Both the position numbers and the translations under genes were made by a program. Shown one piece after another: positions 33,141 through 44,589 of a DNA stretch of 64,000 bases. The DNA is from Budorcas taxicolor (Eukaryota; Chordata; Mammalia; Artiodactyla; Bovidae), in NCBI RefSeq assembly GCF_023091745.1, contig NC_068915.1:49658001-49722000 (forward strand), read 5' to 3'. The notes beneath the pieces were generated by a model, which was given only the letters and a program-made list of their open reading frames with translations, made no database searches and was not told where the DNA came from. The first letter of the stretch is position 1; every line of letters begins with the position of its first letter.

Positions 33141-33330
33141 TTCCAGGTTCCTATGCAATATTGCTCTTTACAGCATCAGACCTTGCTTCTATCACCAGTC
33201 ACATCCACATCTGGGTATTGTTTTTGCTTTGGCTCCATCCCTTCATTCTTTCTGGAGTTATTTCTCCACTGATCTGCAGTAGCATATTGTGCACCTACTG
33301 ACCTGGGGAGTTCCGCTTTCAAAGTCTATA

Positions 33331-35237
33331 GTTACATATAAAAAACAGCAACTTGTAAAAGTTTTTAAGCCTGAAAGATACACCTGAAATCAATTTGTTC
33401 ACCAATACATTTTAGGCTGTGTAAATAATCAATAATGTATTTAATCGGGTTTCCACACCTTTGGGAAGACTAAAGCATGAGCTTTGAAAAGGCTATAATG
33501 TGGAAACTCTGCTGTGAACTTATCCCTCCAGAGTTCTTATCAGTTTTAATGGCATAGTTTTATAATTGGTAACTTCCTCCAACAGAAGATAATGGAGTAA
33601 AGAAGAAATGGCACTGGTACAAATCTCTTTTAGTAAAAAGAAAGTGATCAGGTGAAGGCAAAGAAATTGTTTATTTTTTAATTAATAAATGATATTTTTA
33701 AAGAGCCAACCTTAATCAAATATTTGCATGGCTTCTAATCCCTGTGAAACACACTTGTCTATATGGTACAAGACTTTCCTGTTAACTCTCATGGCCTGAA
33801 AATTCTCATTCTTTTATTACACATGATGGAATGTCTATTTCCTCTAAAAGCCACATTTTTAATAATTCAAAGGATAAAAACACAAAGCAAGAAAGAATAT
33901 CTGAATATCATTATGGTCTTTAGCCTTTACAGGTTAATTCTTCTACCATAAGTACACTAACTCTAGCACTCTTAACAAAGCCTCGAATCCCATCTTCACA
34001 CATCCAAGCCAGATGAAGTAAAAATATACACAAACTGAATATACAGCACAATAGAATCCAGTTCATAGGTACTTTCTAGTACTTTAAGAAGACAATTATT
34101 TATCACTACATTACTTTACTTTTTGTAGAGTTTTTCCTTTCTGTCATATCTGTGACTTTTTTGGTTTAAATTATTCAATAATTTTGATTATTTTTAAGTT
34201 ATTCAATAATTTTAGTTTAAATTATTCAGCCAAAGTTTAGTTTAAAACAATTTTAGTGAGTCTCTCATCTACCCCACTATAAAGAAAAAAACAATTTACT
34301 CTCAAATTTTAATATTTTTTATGATAAAATATCCAATAATACTTTGAAAATAAAGTGGGTTTTTGTTCTTTATTTGTTTGTATTTTAGAGATTCCAAAGA
34401 TTCCAGAGTAGTTTCTTAGACGTAATTCAAAGTTCATGGGTATATGTACGCCAACACAAATGCATTCCCTAGGCAGGATATCATGGCATACATAGAAAGG
34501 TAAGAAAAAGGCTACAGTAAAAGAGCTATCTCCTCATTCCAGGGTAAACTGCAATGTTAAACTTTTTATTATTATTATTTTTTTAGTATTATACTGATAG
34601 TCATTAAAACTTTTTCTTTTCCAATCACAATAATGTAGTCAAGATACAGTAAAATAATATAAAGTTATCAAACAATGATTATGTCTAATAGGAGAGAAAG
34701 AGAAGGGCCAAATGTTAAATGAGGAAGTACAGGAATGCTTTACTCTAGGTGTGGTAAAGCTTAAATGGTAATTTTCTATTAAATTTTCCATGGAGATGAT
34801 GTTCAACCAGTCATGCAGTATCACTTATTTACGAAATATTTACTGTACGACTACAATACTCAAAGTTGTGATATACAAAGTACAGACATGCAAAGTTGAA
34901 TTAAAGCAATATTTCTATCTCAAGAAGCACATATTCTCACTAAAGCAGATGTTATCACTCCATCTCTGTCCTATATATTTAACTTGTACACTTTTAATTT
35001 TACTTTATAATTTTTATTAAAGTTCCTTCGCTACTGGTCTGGATTAATAGAAGAACAGATATGTTCAAATAAGCACAGAATTTATCATAACACAGTGTTA
35101 ATGGAACTATAGTCAAAGAAAACATTGCAGTGACTCAGAAAAATTCTGCTAGAAGATTTTGAGATACTTGATTTGAAAATATGAAACAGAGCTCAAAAGA
35201 GGAAATGAATTCAATTTATGGATTTATTACATAGTAT
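33331..35237. other. Unassigned AT-rich DNA
   Basis: No gene or recognised repeat. It includes a ~28-bp-period local duplication at 34171-34213, where 'ttattcaataatttt' occurs twice, and scattered A/T runs. Confidence 0.5.
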
Positions 35238-35248
35238 TTGAAAGTGAA

Positions 35249-35453
35249 GTGTTAGTTGCTCAGTTGTGTTCGATTCTTTGTGACCCCATGGACTGGAGCC
35301 CATGGGCTCCTCTGTTCGTGGGATTTACCAGGCAAGAATATTGGAGTGGGTTGCCATTACATTAACCAGGGAATCTTCCCAACTCAAGGAATCAAACCTG
35401 GGTCTCCTGCATTGCAGGCAGATGCTTTACCATCTGAGCCACAAGGGAAACCC
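35249..35453 (-). mobile_element. Bov-tA SINE
   Basis: Reverse bovid SINE from 'tgttagttgctcagttgtgt' to the head 'agccacaagggaaaccc'. The 11-bp repeat ttgaaagtgaa occurs on both sides (35238-35248 and 35454-35464). Part of it resembles the usual SINE tail, so the exact duplication is uncertain. Confidence 0.9.
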
Positions 35454-35589
35454 TTGAAAGTGAAAGGATACACATATTTTAGTTTTCCTACCTGGGAAGG
35501 AAGCTTCGTAAGTACTTTTGTTGCCTTCACAGCCTGCTAACAAGGGCTCTTCTATTTAAAATTTTTTTTTCAAATAGTGCTTTCTTCCT

Positions 35590-35850
35590 TTCTTTTTTTT
35601 TTTTTTTTCTTCTCTTAAAAAGTTTCGCTTCACATAAAATGATGAGGAAAAAAATGTCCAGCTGTGGGGCTTCATCCACATTCACTAATGATAGTGTTTG
35701 AGGACCTTTGCTCCCTTACATACAGCCTGAGCTATACACCATCTCTGTCTCAGTGAGGTTCAAGTCAAACCATGCTGTTTCAGTTTGGTCACAGACGCCT
35801 TCACCATTAATGTCATACTCTTCTGCATTGTTGCTCCAGAGCACCTAGTT
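35590..35850 (-). pseudogene. Possible retrocopy remnant of unknown gene
   Basis: On the minus strand a 42-codon open segment (35844-35716) reads VLWSNNAEEYDINGEGVCDQ and then TETAWFDLNLTETEMVYSSGCM. After one stop the same frame stays open into a run that becomes A-rich (T17 on the plus strand near 35592-35608). An open frame followed by a poly(A)-like run suggests a processed copy. I do not recognise the protein, and alternative frames are also open for 30-40 codons, so chance is a real possibility. Confidence 0.25.
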
Positions 35851-35880
35851 TTGAGGTGCTTCTCTTTAAGATGTTTCTTT

Positions 35881-36194
35881 TTGTTCTTTTTTTCTTTTTT
35901 TGGTTTTTAAGTATTAGCTTAGACTCTGATCAGGAAAAGAGGAAATCTGACTTTGTAATACAGTTTATGTTCCTTCTATTAATATCACCAACAATGGTGA
36001 AGTAAAACACTTCTGAATATTTATCTTAAGGCTTGTGAACCTGGATAGTGACAAAATTCTGGAGCATTCAAAGCAGGTGGTGTGAGTAACTGCTGGCAGA
36101 AAAACCCAGAACTACTTTAAGCATCTACAGTTTTAGGGACTACATAGGAAAATATCAAGAACTGTTTGTAAAGAATAGATGTAATAAATCATAA
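35881..36194. other. Unassigned DNA
   Basis: T-rich start, then unique sequence. Nothing recognised. Confidence 0.4.
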
Positions 36195-36203
36195 TATATG
36201 ATT

Positions 36204-36478
36204 CGGAGAAGGCAATGGCATTGCACTCCAGTACTCTTGCCTTGAAAATCCCATGGAAGGAGGAGCCTGGTAGGCTGCAGTCCATGGGGTCGCTGAGGGT
36301 TGGACACGACTGAGCGACTTCACTTTCACTTTTCGCTTTCATGCATTGGAGAAGGAAATAGCAACCCACTCCAGTGTTCTTGCCTGGAGAATCCCAGGGA
36401 CGGGGAAGCCTGGTGGGCTGCCGTCTATGGGGTCGCACAGAGTCAGACACGACTGAAGTGACTTAGCAGCAGCAGCAG
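36204..36478 (+). mobile_element. BovA2 dimer SINE, complete
   Basis: Two BovA monomers joined by the linker 'cttcactttcacttttcgct' and ending in a (GCA)n run 'tagcagcagcagca'. The repeat tatatgatt flanks it (36195-36203 and 36479-36487). CpGs are retained (gtcgc, gagcgac, cgctttc), pointing to a young copy. The minus-strand 105-codon frame is just the translated SINE. Confidence 0.92.
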
Positions 36479-36612
36479 TATATGATTATATATTACATAA
36501 TATATATATTCATAATAATAAATATGCCTTTATTACATGAAATGATATAAGAATAAACAGATCATTTCACTGGCTCAAACCAAATTTAGTTCCCTAGAAG
36601 TCTTATAAATAG

Positions 36613-36615
<3 letters not shown>

Positions 36616-36659
<44 letters not shown>
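36616..36659. repeat. (CA)22 microsatellite
   Basis: Pure CA tract of about 44 bp, long enough to be polymorphic. Confidence 0.97.
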
Positions 36660-36662
<3 letters not shown>

Positions 36663-37389
36663 GTATGGATTCTGTCATTATTTCTCTTTTCAGTTAAGTT
36701 TTCCCAGCCCATTTTACCAAATTCCAACAAGGTATCTTTTTTTTTTTGTGGGGGAGGGGCTGTTGCTTGGAGGGGGACAGTGAGAAGAAAGCTTGAAACA
36801 CCCATTTAGCTGAAATTTTAAAAAATCACCTTGTATAACCTATACGTTTTTTTCACAGCTGTCAAGGGCTTTCATAATATCTTGATGTTCCAGCAACTCC
36901 TTAACTTTTTATTCTATGTGAACTCTTATGCAGTGAAAAGGATAGTCTAGAATGAGCAGGAAATTATAATGGATTACTGTCTCAAATGTTTCTAATAATG
37001 TAAGCAACCTGTTTAGACAAAAGTTTTCCGAGGTGATTTATAAGCTACTCCAACATAAAGTTCCTAACACCTCGTGATGGCTTCAGACTACAAATTCATT
37101 TGTGGAATTCTGTAATCCAATGTGCTTCTCACTCCTATACTCTAATACTGAAGGCTAATGGCTTAGACACAATGTGCCAGTAGTGTGCACAGTAGCATGA
37201 AGTAATTGTTCAACTGCCTAATGAATTGCTAATTTAATGGTTGTCATTAGCTCAGACTCAAAAATAATATTTTATTAGTAAAAAATGCTCTGTAGAAAGT
37301 GCAATGTTTTCTATTATAAAAGCAAAGCAAATTTCAACTCTACATACAAATATGTATATAATTTAAGAAATATTTTCAAATAATTAGTT
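36660..37389. other. Unassigned unique DNA
   Basis: No repeat or gene recognised. Confidence 0.4.
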
Positions 37390-37930
37390 TCTCTTTTTTT
37401 TAATTGAACTTTAGACGTCAAAGTACACAAATCTTATATGTACAGATTGGTGAATTTTGACATGCATATATACCTCCAGACAAGCAAAATATAAATCAAG
37501 TTTAGAATGTTATCAGTCACCTAGAAAAGTACCTCATATCTCTAGTAAGTATATAAAGTCCCAAAGATGGTAAGACAGTCTTCACCTATTGAAGACTTGA
37601 TTATTTTAAGTTTTTGGCAAATATTAACAAAACTGTTGTAATTATCAGCATGCAGGATTTTTTGTGGACGTGAGAATTCAGATTAGTTGGGTAAATACTT
37701 GGAAGTGCAATTTCTAGATCACATGGCAAGATTCTACTTAGCTTTGAAAGAAACTTCCACTCTGTTTTCCAAACTGGCCATACCATTTAGAATGCCCATC
37801 AGCAATTAATGAGAGCTTCTGTCACTCCACATCCTTACCAGCAATGGTATTGTCTGTATGTGTGTTTGGTATTTAAGGCACATTAATATCTTATCATTTT
37901 GTTTTCTGTTTCACTTGGAACATTTATGTC
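37390..37930 (-). mobile_element. Old L1 3' region fragment
   Basis: Reverse text 'gggtaaatacttggaagtgc', 'atttctagatcacatggca', 'ttccaaactggccatacc' and 'catccttaccagcaatggt' follows the L1 ORF2 C-terminal/3' pattern of older mammalian subfamilies. The 61-codon minus frame (containing VWPVWKTEWKF) is a decayed piece of that ORF2 end. Confidence 0.55.
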
Positions 37931-38987
37931 AATGGCCTCATTTTAGTTCTTTGTATGTTGAAAGGGCTATATCTGACAAATGCAAAAAAAAACCCAGAAT
38001 ATCAAAAAGTAAAGAAACTGTACCTTCTCACAAAATGAGTAAGTAAAGGATGGTGTCTGAAATGCAGGCTATGCTGCTGCTCCTACATCAAGTTACAAAC
38101 TAAGTATAATCTCCACTTAGAAACACAGAGATCTGTTTCCTCTTAGATTCTAAAAACATCGTACAGATGCCAGGAGGCTAACTAGTTGTAGGAAGAGTGT
38201 CTATTAGATGAAAAAGATAACATGTCTCTATGGGTTTAAAACCTCCAAGCATAAATCAGGCAAAGGCAAACAGTTCAAAGATAAATTAGTGGGTGGCTCC
38301 TCCTGGTGAGCAGAGCTTGGCAGATCACTTAGGTGATATCAATTTAAGAAGCTGTCATTAAAATTGTGGTACACTCCATTTCTTAAAATATGAACTCTAA
38401 TCTTCACATAGGATTCCCAACAGAAGCAGGGAAGACACTACAATTTTTAGGGAAAAGAAATAACTAGAAATATTTCCAGAATTTGGACATGAAAGTCAGT
38501 ACCAATAGTTATGATCTGGAGAAGGTTATGGAGATTTGGGCTTGAAAAAGTAGGCTACGAAAGGGCATTTATACTCTTTATTGAAAAATAAAACATGCAA
38601 GCTGGGCTACGAATCTCAAGAGAAAAACGTTGGGAAAGAAACCTGGTACTCTATGTTCCTCTTGCCTTGAGTCCTGGGAAAAAACACAGTAAAGATTTTT
38701 GGAAGGAAGATCACTGTATTTTTCATTCAAAATTTGTAGAAGTTGGAGGAAGAGAAAAATGGCACAACATTTTGATACAAGAATTACATACAAGACATAA
38801 TTTGATGTCTTAAACTTAAATAAACTAATAAACTTAAAATAATCAAGTCTTCAATTGGTGAATAAAGATCAAATATTGGTAATTACATACAAGATTACTA
38901 CGATCATCTTAGAAAGATGATTGTAGTCGCAGTGGAAGAAAACTATAAGAGACTTTTTTACATATACAAGAATCTATCATTTTTCAA
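37931..38987. other. Unassigned unique DNA
   Basis: No repeat or gene supported. A 72-codon plus frame at 38595-38813 lacks any recognisable motif. Confidence 0.45.
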
Positions 38988-39225
38988 ATTCTTTTTCCAT
39001 TTAGATTGTTGTATGAACCTTGAGCAGAGTTCTCTGTGCTATACAGCAGGTCCCAGTTGGATATTCATTTTAAATACAGAAGTGTGTACATGTCAACCCC
39101 AAGCTTCCTAACTGCCCCTTCTACCCATTTCCATCCACCTTTCCTCCACAGTAACCACAAGTTTATTCTCTAAGTCTGTGAGTTTGTTTTGTAAACAAGT
39201 CCATTTGTATACTTAAAAAAATAAA
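38988..39225 (-). mobile_element. Old L1 3' UTR fragment
   Basis: Reverse L1 3' UTR phrases: 'ttgagcagagttctctgtgc', 'tatacagcaggtcccagttgg', 'gtgtgtacatgtcaacccc' and 'aaacaagtccatttgtat'. The same class as the element at 58.15-58.65 kb. Confidence 0.7.
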
Positions 39226-39234
39226 AATAGAGCT

Positions 39235-39400
39235 TAGTACAAGCCAAGCAGCAATAAAATTAGCTTTACTATAACTTATCTACATGCTTAGAACCAGTCT
39301 AAGAATTTCATATGGATAATTTAATCCTCACAAGCATCCTAAATGTTATACATGTTTCCCCCCTTTCAGAGATGAAAAAACTAAGTCAAGCACTATACCA
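39235..39400 (-). mobile_element. MIR SINE
   Basis: Reverse MIR core: 'atgcttagaaccagtctaag', 'ggataatttaatcctcacaagcatcct' in short form, 'ttcagagatgaaaaaacta'. A typical diverged MIR. Confidence 0.6.
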
Positions 39401-40959
39401 TGTTTCTTACCTACCGACCTGAAAGCTTCCATCTTCACAGCTTGGTAAACAAAAAGGCTCCCAAAATGGCACAGTTAGGCATTATGATATGCTAAATTCT
39501 AATGCCCCAAAAGATTTTTGGTAGATTAAACTATGAAAAGTGGAAGAAAATACAGGTGAACAATTGAGTGACAAATGCATTGGTATCTAAACTGTGTTTC
39601 ACTTTATTCTTGTCATCGAACCAGGTAGATACAGATCATAATCCATCTAATATTGAATATAACACTTGTGTTAACATGTAAACATTAACAATCTACAATT
39701 GAGTAGGAAAGACTGCAATTATCATATTGTTTCTTTTCTGAGAAAGCTTCCCTTTGTTTTAAGATACCCTGATAGCTTTAAGATACCTTGATAGCTATAG
39801 TAATGGTAACTTACCTACACTAAATAGAAGAATATAGCCATCTAGAGAATAAGCTTTATAAATCTATTTTAATTATTGGTAATTTCATGCATGTATTGCC
39901 TACTCTGACATACAAGAAATTCATTTAAGTACTGTAAAGACAATTGAATAATTATTTTATCTAACTTTTGAGAAGTGTGTATAAAGTGGATGAAATAAAA
40001 ATAGCTTGACCACCTTAGTCAAAATATAATATATGCAAGATAAGGATCTGGAATAAAATTATGTCATATTTTTAACATATAAATTAGAAAAAGTATTCTT
40101 TGGATTGCATAGTTTAGGTAGCTTATTCAGCAAATAGCTGAATATTGATGTGCTAGTTTATAATTATGCAAACTAATGATGAGCTCTTTTTCAAATTTAC
40201 AGAGTTAATGAAGAAAAGAGATGGAATACTTTGCCTAATATAACAAACTTAGAATTTAACAAGTTTTGACCTAAAACTTGACCAATATAAAGACATAGAT
40301 TTTGAAATATATCTTAGAGAGTGATAATGACTTGAAAACTAAAAAACACCTCAAAATGGTCTACAGCATAGGATCAGAAATCATTCAGACAAAGTTTTAC
40401 TCAAACTCCAACTTTTTGTACAGTGGAAATATATGCATGTCATTTTAATTTACAAGACTACCGTTTCTCCATTTGTATAATGGATTGATAATAAAAATCC
40501 TTCTGTTTTGAGAAGTATATGTATATATATATATATATACTGCAAAATTCTATGTCATACTATACTTCCTAAATTCTGTAGTTTGTGAAAAGATGAATCA
40601 TGTTTTAAGATTATGACTGAAAGAGTCCTTCTAATAGTGAGGACACGAGTGATATAATAAGGAGCCTAAGAAGCAATAACGTGAAGAAACTTTCTCAGCA
40701 GAAGTCTAGAATTCTGATGGAAATTCCTATTTTCTGATTGTTAGCCTATTTTTATTCAAATCAATGGGAAAATTAATTTTTCCTGTAACAATTTTCCTCT
40801 CTTCTTATTCAAATTATGTTATGCTATATACACATTTTTTTTAAAAAGTTCAGCACAATACATACAACCCACAGACTTTAATGAATTCCTTTTCTTGGCT
40901 TTTGCAAAATCATATCTTCTCATGATAATATTTTCTCATTTTACTAGTTTGTCCTTCCA
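39401..40959. other. Unassigned AT-rich DNA
   Basis: It holds a 19-bp tandem duplication at 39761-39798 (aagatacc..gatagctt twice, one mismatch) and a (TA)n tract near 40517-40540. No gene or interspersed repeat recognised. Confidence 0.5.
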
Positions 40960-41625
40960 TTTCAAGCTCAATCTTCTATTCTGCTTCCTTCTCATGGAAC
41001 TGAACACCAAATATTAGTTTCTTGAAGGACAATTTTCTGTTCTGTTCATAGTATGTCTTTAGGATAATTTACCCAGTTTCATGTCTTCTCTCCTCTCAGG
41101 ATACCTTAAAACTCATAGAACTAATTGGCTACACAAAATCTGGTTTCAGAAACCTCATTGTAATGTCAAATCTAGCATGTTCAAAATGCTTCTAAAACAC
41201 CCCATCCCCACTGAAACTGTTCCTTTCTTCACTGTGTGCAATTTAAATTTATAATTCACCCAGTTACTCCAGTGTCCCAGGTTCCATGCTTGACCCTTTT
41301 CCTCACTTGACACATCTAGTTCGGTTCAGTTAAGTTCAGTCGTACAGTTGTGTCCGACTCTTTGCAACTCCATGGACTGCAGTACACCAGGCTTCTTGTC
41401 CATCACCAACTCCCTGAGCTTACTCAAACTCATGTCCACTGAGTCAGTGATGCCATCCAACCATCTCATCCTCTGTTGTCCCCTTCTTCTCCTGCCTTCA
41501 ATCATTCCCAGCGTCAGGGTCTTTTCAAATGGCACATCTAACCTAATTCAAAAATACATATGCTGCCACCACTCAAGCTAAATGTATTGGCAGGTGTTTT
41601 CTTGGACCACTGTGATAATCTATAG
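40960..41625 (+). mobile_element. L2 LINE ORF2 region, split by BovB
   Basis: L2 text such as 'agcatgttcaaaatgcttct', 'cccagttactccagtgtccc', 'ttcctcacttgacacatct', then after the BovB piece 'tgctgccaccactcaagct' and 'ttggaccactgtgataatct'. These follow L2 reverse transcriptase C-terminal sequence. Highly diverged and non-coding. Confidence 0.6.
41320..41531 (-). mobile_element. BovB 3' end, short
   Basis: Reverse BovB tail from 'cggttcagttaagttcagtc' to 'cagggtcttttcaaatg'. About 210 bp, inserted in the L2 copy. Confidence 0.88.
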
Positions 41626-41772
41626 CTTGGCCACTACTACAACTTGAGCAAGGCCCTGTGAGGCTTCCAGGAACTGTGTATTTTTGTACCACACTTTTTT
41701 ATAGGCAAGACTCTAGCCTTCCAGGACCTTCAATAGTTCCAGGGGGCAATTCAAGCAGTTGCTAATCAAGAG

Positions 41773-41993
41773 AGGGCTTCCCTGCTGGCTCAGTGATAAA
41801 GAATTCACCTGCAATGCAGATGTGGGAGACATGAGTTTAATCCCTGCATCAGGAAGATACCCAGAGAAGAAAATGGCAACCCTCTCCAGTATTCTTGCCT
41901 GGAAAATTCCATGGACAGAGGAGCCTGGAAGGCTACAGTCCATGGGATCGCAGAGAGTCAAACGGGACTGAGCACAGGAGCACACAGCCACAC
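41773..41993 (+). mobile_element. Bov-tA SINE
   Basis: Full-length copy from 'gagggcttccctgctggctc' to a tail replaced by 'gcacaggagcacacagccac'. The atypical end indicates a decayed or variant 3' tail. No clear target duplication. Confidence 0.88.
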
Positions 41994-42080
41994 AAGGAAG
42001 GAGCAGCCCAGAAACCACCTAAGGCAAGAAAAAAGGAACCAGAGAAGGTCATCAAAATGAAAAGACCATGGAGATGAGAT

Positions 42081-43375
42081 TCACTTCAGTTCAGTCGCTC
42101 AGGAGTGTCCGACTTTTTGTGACCCCATGAACCCTAGCAGGCCAGGCCACCCTGTCCATCATCAACTCCCGGAGTCCACCCAACCCATGTCCATTGAATT
42201 GATGATGCCATACAACCATCTCATTCTCTGTCATCCCCTTCTCCTCCTGCCCTCAATCTTTCCCAGCATCAGGGTCTTTTCAAGTGACTCAGCTCTTTGC
42301 ATCAGGTGGCCAAAGTATTGGATTTTCAGCTTTAACATCAGTCCTACCAATGAACAACCAGGACTGATCTCCTTTAGGATGGACTGGTTGGATCTCTTTG
42401 CAGTCCAAGGGATTCTCAACAGTCTTCTCCAACACCACAGTTCAAAAGCATCAATTATTTGGCACTCAGCTTTCTTTATAGTCCAACTCTCACATCCATA
42501 TATGACTCCTGGAAAAACCATAGCCTTGACAAGACAGACCTTTGTTGGCAAATTAATGTCTCTGCTTTTTAATATGCTGTCTAGGTTGGTCATAACTTTC
42601 CTTCCAAGGAGTAAGCGTCTTTTAATTCCATGGCTACAGTCACCATCTGCAGTGATTTGGGACCACAAGAAAATAAAGTTAGCCACTGTTTCCCATGTAT
42701 TTGCCATGAAGTGATGGGACCAGATGCCATGATCTTCGTTTTCTGAATGTTGAGCTTAAAGCCAACTTTTTCACTCTCCTCTTTCACTTTTATCAAGAGG
42801 CTCTTTAGTTCTTCTTCACTTTCTGCCATAAGGATGGTGTCATCTGCATATCTGAGAATATTGATATTTCTTCCAGCAATCTTGATTCCAGCTTGTGCAT
42901 CCTCCAGCCCAGCATTTTTCATGATGTACGCTGCATGTAAGTGAAATAAGCAGAGTGACACTATATAGCCTTGACGTACTCCTTTTCCTATTTGGAGCCA
43001 GTCTGTTGTTCCATGTCCAGTTCTAACTGTTGCTTCCTGACATGCATACAGGTTTCTCAAGAGGCAGGTCAGGTGGTCTAGTATTCCCATCTCCTTCAGA
43101 ATTTTCCACAGTTTATTGTGTGTGCTTTGGCATAGTAAATAAAGAAGAAGTAGATGTTTTGCTGGAATTCTCTTGCTTTCTTAATGATCCAGCGGATGTT
43201 GGCGATCTGATCTCTGGTTCCTCTGCCTTTTCTAAAACCAGATTTAACATCTGGAAGTTCACCGTTCACGTATTGCTGAAGCCTGGCTTGGAGAATTTAA
43301 AACATTACTTTACTAGTGTGTGAGATGGGTGCAATTGTGTGGTAGTTTGAGCATTCTTTGGCCTTGCCTTTCTTT
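42081..43375 (-). mobile_element. 5'-truncated BovB, ~1.3 kb
   Basis: The copy has the BovB 3' end on the left (cttcagttcagtcgctcagg) and extends on the minus strand back through the reverse transcriptase, stopping in 'ccaaagaaaggcaaggcc'. This is the ordinary 5'-truncated form. It lies ~150 bp from another minus-strand BovB end. Confidence 0.92.
42231..43090 (-). pseudogene. BovB reverse transcriptase remnant
   Basis: Two overlapping frames (43090-42590, 166 codons, then 42707-42231, 158 codons) cover the RT from YACQEATVRTGHGTTDW through GVRQGYIVSLCLF and YADDTILMAESEEE to SRDINLPTKVCLVKAMVF and the C-terminal [23 protein letters not shown] is intact. A frameshift lies between 42590 and 42707. 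The codon that is TGA in other copies here is CAA (42459-42461), so this copy reads through. Confidence 0.85.
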
Positions 43376-43527
43376 GGGAGAAGATGAGATTAAGGGAGTG
43401 AAAGTTCTGCTGGCACCAAAATCTTGTCAGATACCATATCTTTGAACCACTAAATAGCCTTCACCAAATCCTCTGGGGTTGGGACACTTGGTTTTTGAGA
43501 GCAGAAGCTTGGTGTTTCCCTGTTTTC

Positions 43528-43935
43528 CTTGTTGTTTAGTTGCTCAGTCATGTCTTACTCTTGGACATGCAGCAGGGACTGCAGCATGCCATGCTTCCCT
43601 GTCCTTCACCATCTCCCAGTGCTTGCTCAAACTCATGTCCATTGAGTCAGTGATGCCATCCAACCATTTTGTCCTCTGTTGTTGCCTTCTCCTGCCTCAA
43701 TCTTTCCTGGCATTAGGGTCTTTACCAATCAGTTGGCTTTTCACATCAGGTGGCCAAGTATTTGAGCTTCAACTTCAGCATCATTCCTTCCAACAAATAT
43801 TCAGGATTGATTTCTTTTAGGATTAACTAGTTTGATCTCCTTGCTGTACAAGGGACTCTCAAAGGTCTTCTCCAACACCACGGTTCAAAAGCATCAGTTC
43901 TTCAGTGTTGGCAAAGTAATAAATCTGTTCTTTCT
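43528..43935 (-). mobile_element. BovB 3' end, more diverged
   Basis: Reverse BovB terminal ~400 bp: 'tttagttgctcagtcatgtc', 'aactcatgtccattgagtca', 'caggtggccaagtatttgag', 'caacaccacggttcaaaagc'. It carries more substitutions and small deletions than the neighbouring copy, so the two are separate insertions of different age. Unrelated DNA separates them. Confidence 0.88.
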
Positions 43936-44589
43936 GACCTGACCCAAAACTCTGTCTACTAGATTTGATTCAAGGAGAAGTTGAGCTTTTAGTAACAGGA
44001 AGATCATTGATGCACTTCAGAAAAAAATAATGTTTCAGTGAATGTGATGACCTGCATGAATTATATTCAAAAGAGAATAGGACAGGAACTGAAAAAGATA
44101 AAAATAGAAAAACTCCAAAATCTTGCAAAAAAGATAATTATTATTAATATAAAGCAAGATGATAACTTGAGAATGCAGCATTTTGAGGAATATGGAAATG
44201 TGAAATGATATTATAGAAATAAATTTACTTTTTTTCTGATTATACAAATAAAAATACCCATATAATAAATTTGGAAAAGTACTAATGTAAAATTTTTATT
44301 CCATAACAAGAAATTGATTTTCTTAACCTTGTATTATATTCTGTTGCAGCTCTATATTACAGGAATTGGATTGCGTTTCATGTAATGCTTTAAAGATCAC
44401 TTTATCATTTAATCTTATATATATCACAAATACTGTTTTAATATTTGATAACTTAATTTCTAATGATCTATAACTCTAAGCTGATATATATATATAATCC
44501 CACATCTTGGATATTTAGACTATTTTAAATATTTATATTTATAAATATTTTCTTATAAATATGTACAATCTCTTAATTCTATCCAATTT
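43936..44589. other. Unassigned AT-rich DNA
   Basis: Nothing recognised apart from a short (TA)n near 44485. Confidence 0.4.

Larger units (their letters stand above)
30599..33330 (-). mobile_element. BovB LINE, near full length but missing its 3' end
   Basis: Read on the minus strand, the copy begins with BovB 5' text (near 33310: gaaagcggaactccc) and continues through the endonuclease and reverse transcriptase regions. It stops at 'ccattctgaaggag' (30599). The last ~280 bp, present in the copies at 25.6-25.87 and 42.08-42.37 kb, are absent. Loss of the 3' rather than the 5' end is not what target-primed reverse transcription gives, so a later deletion or rearrangement is likely. Multiple frameshifts disable the 5' half. 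Confidence 0.92.
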
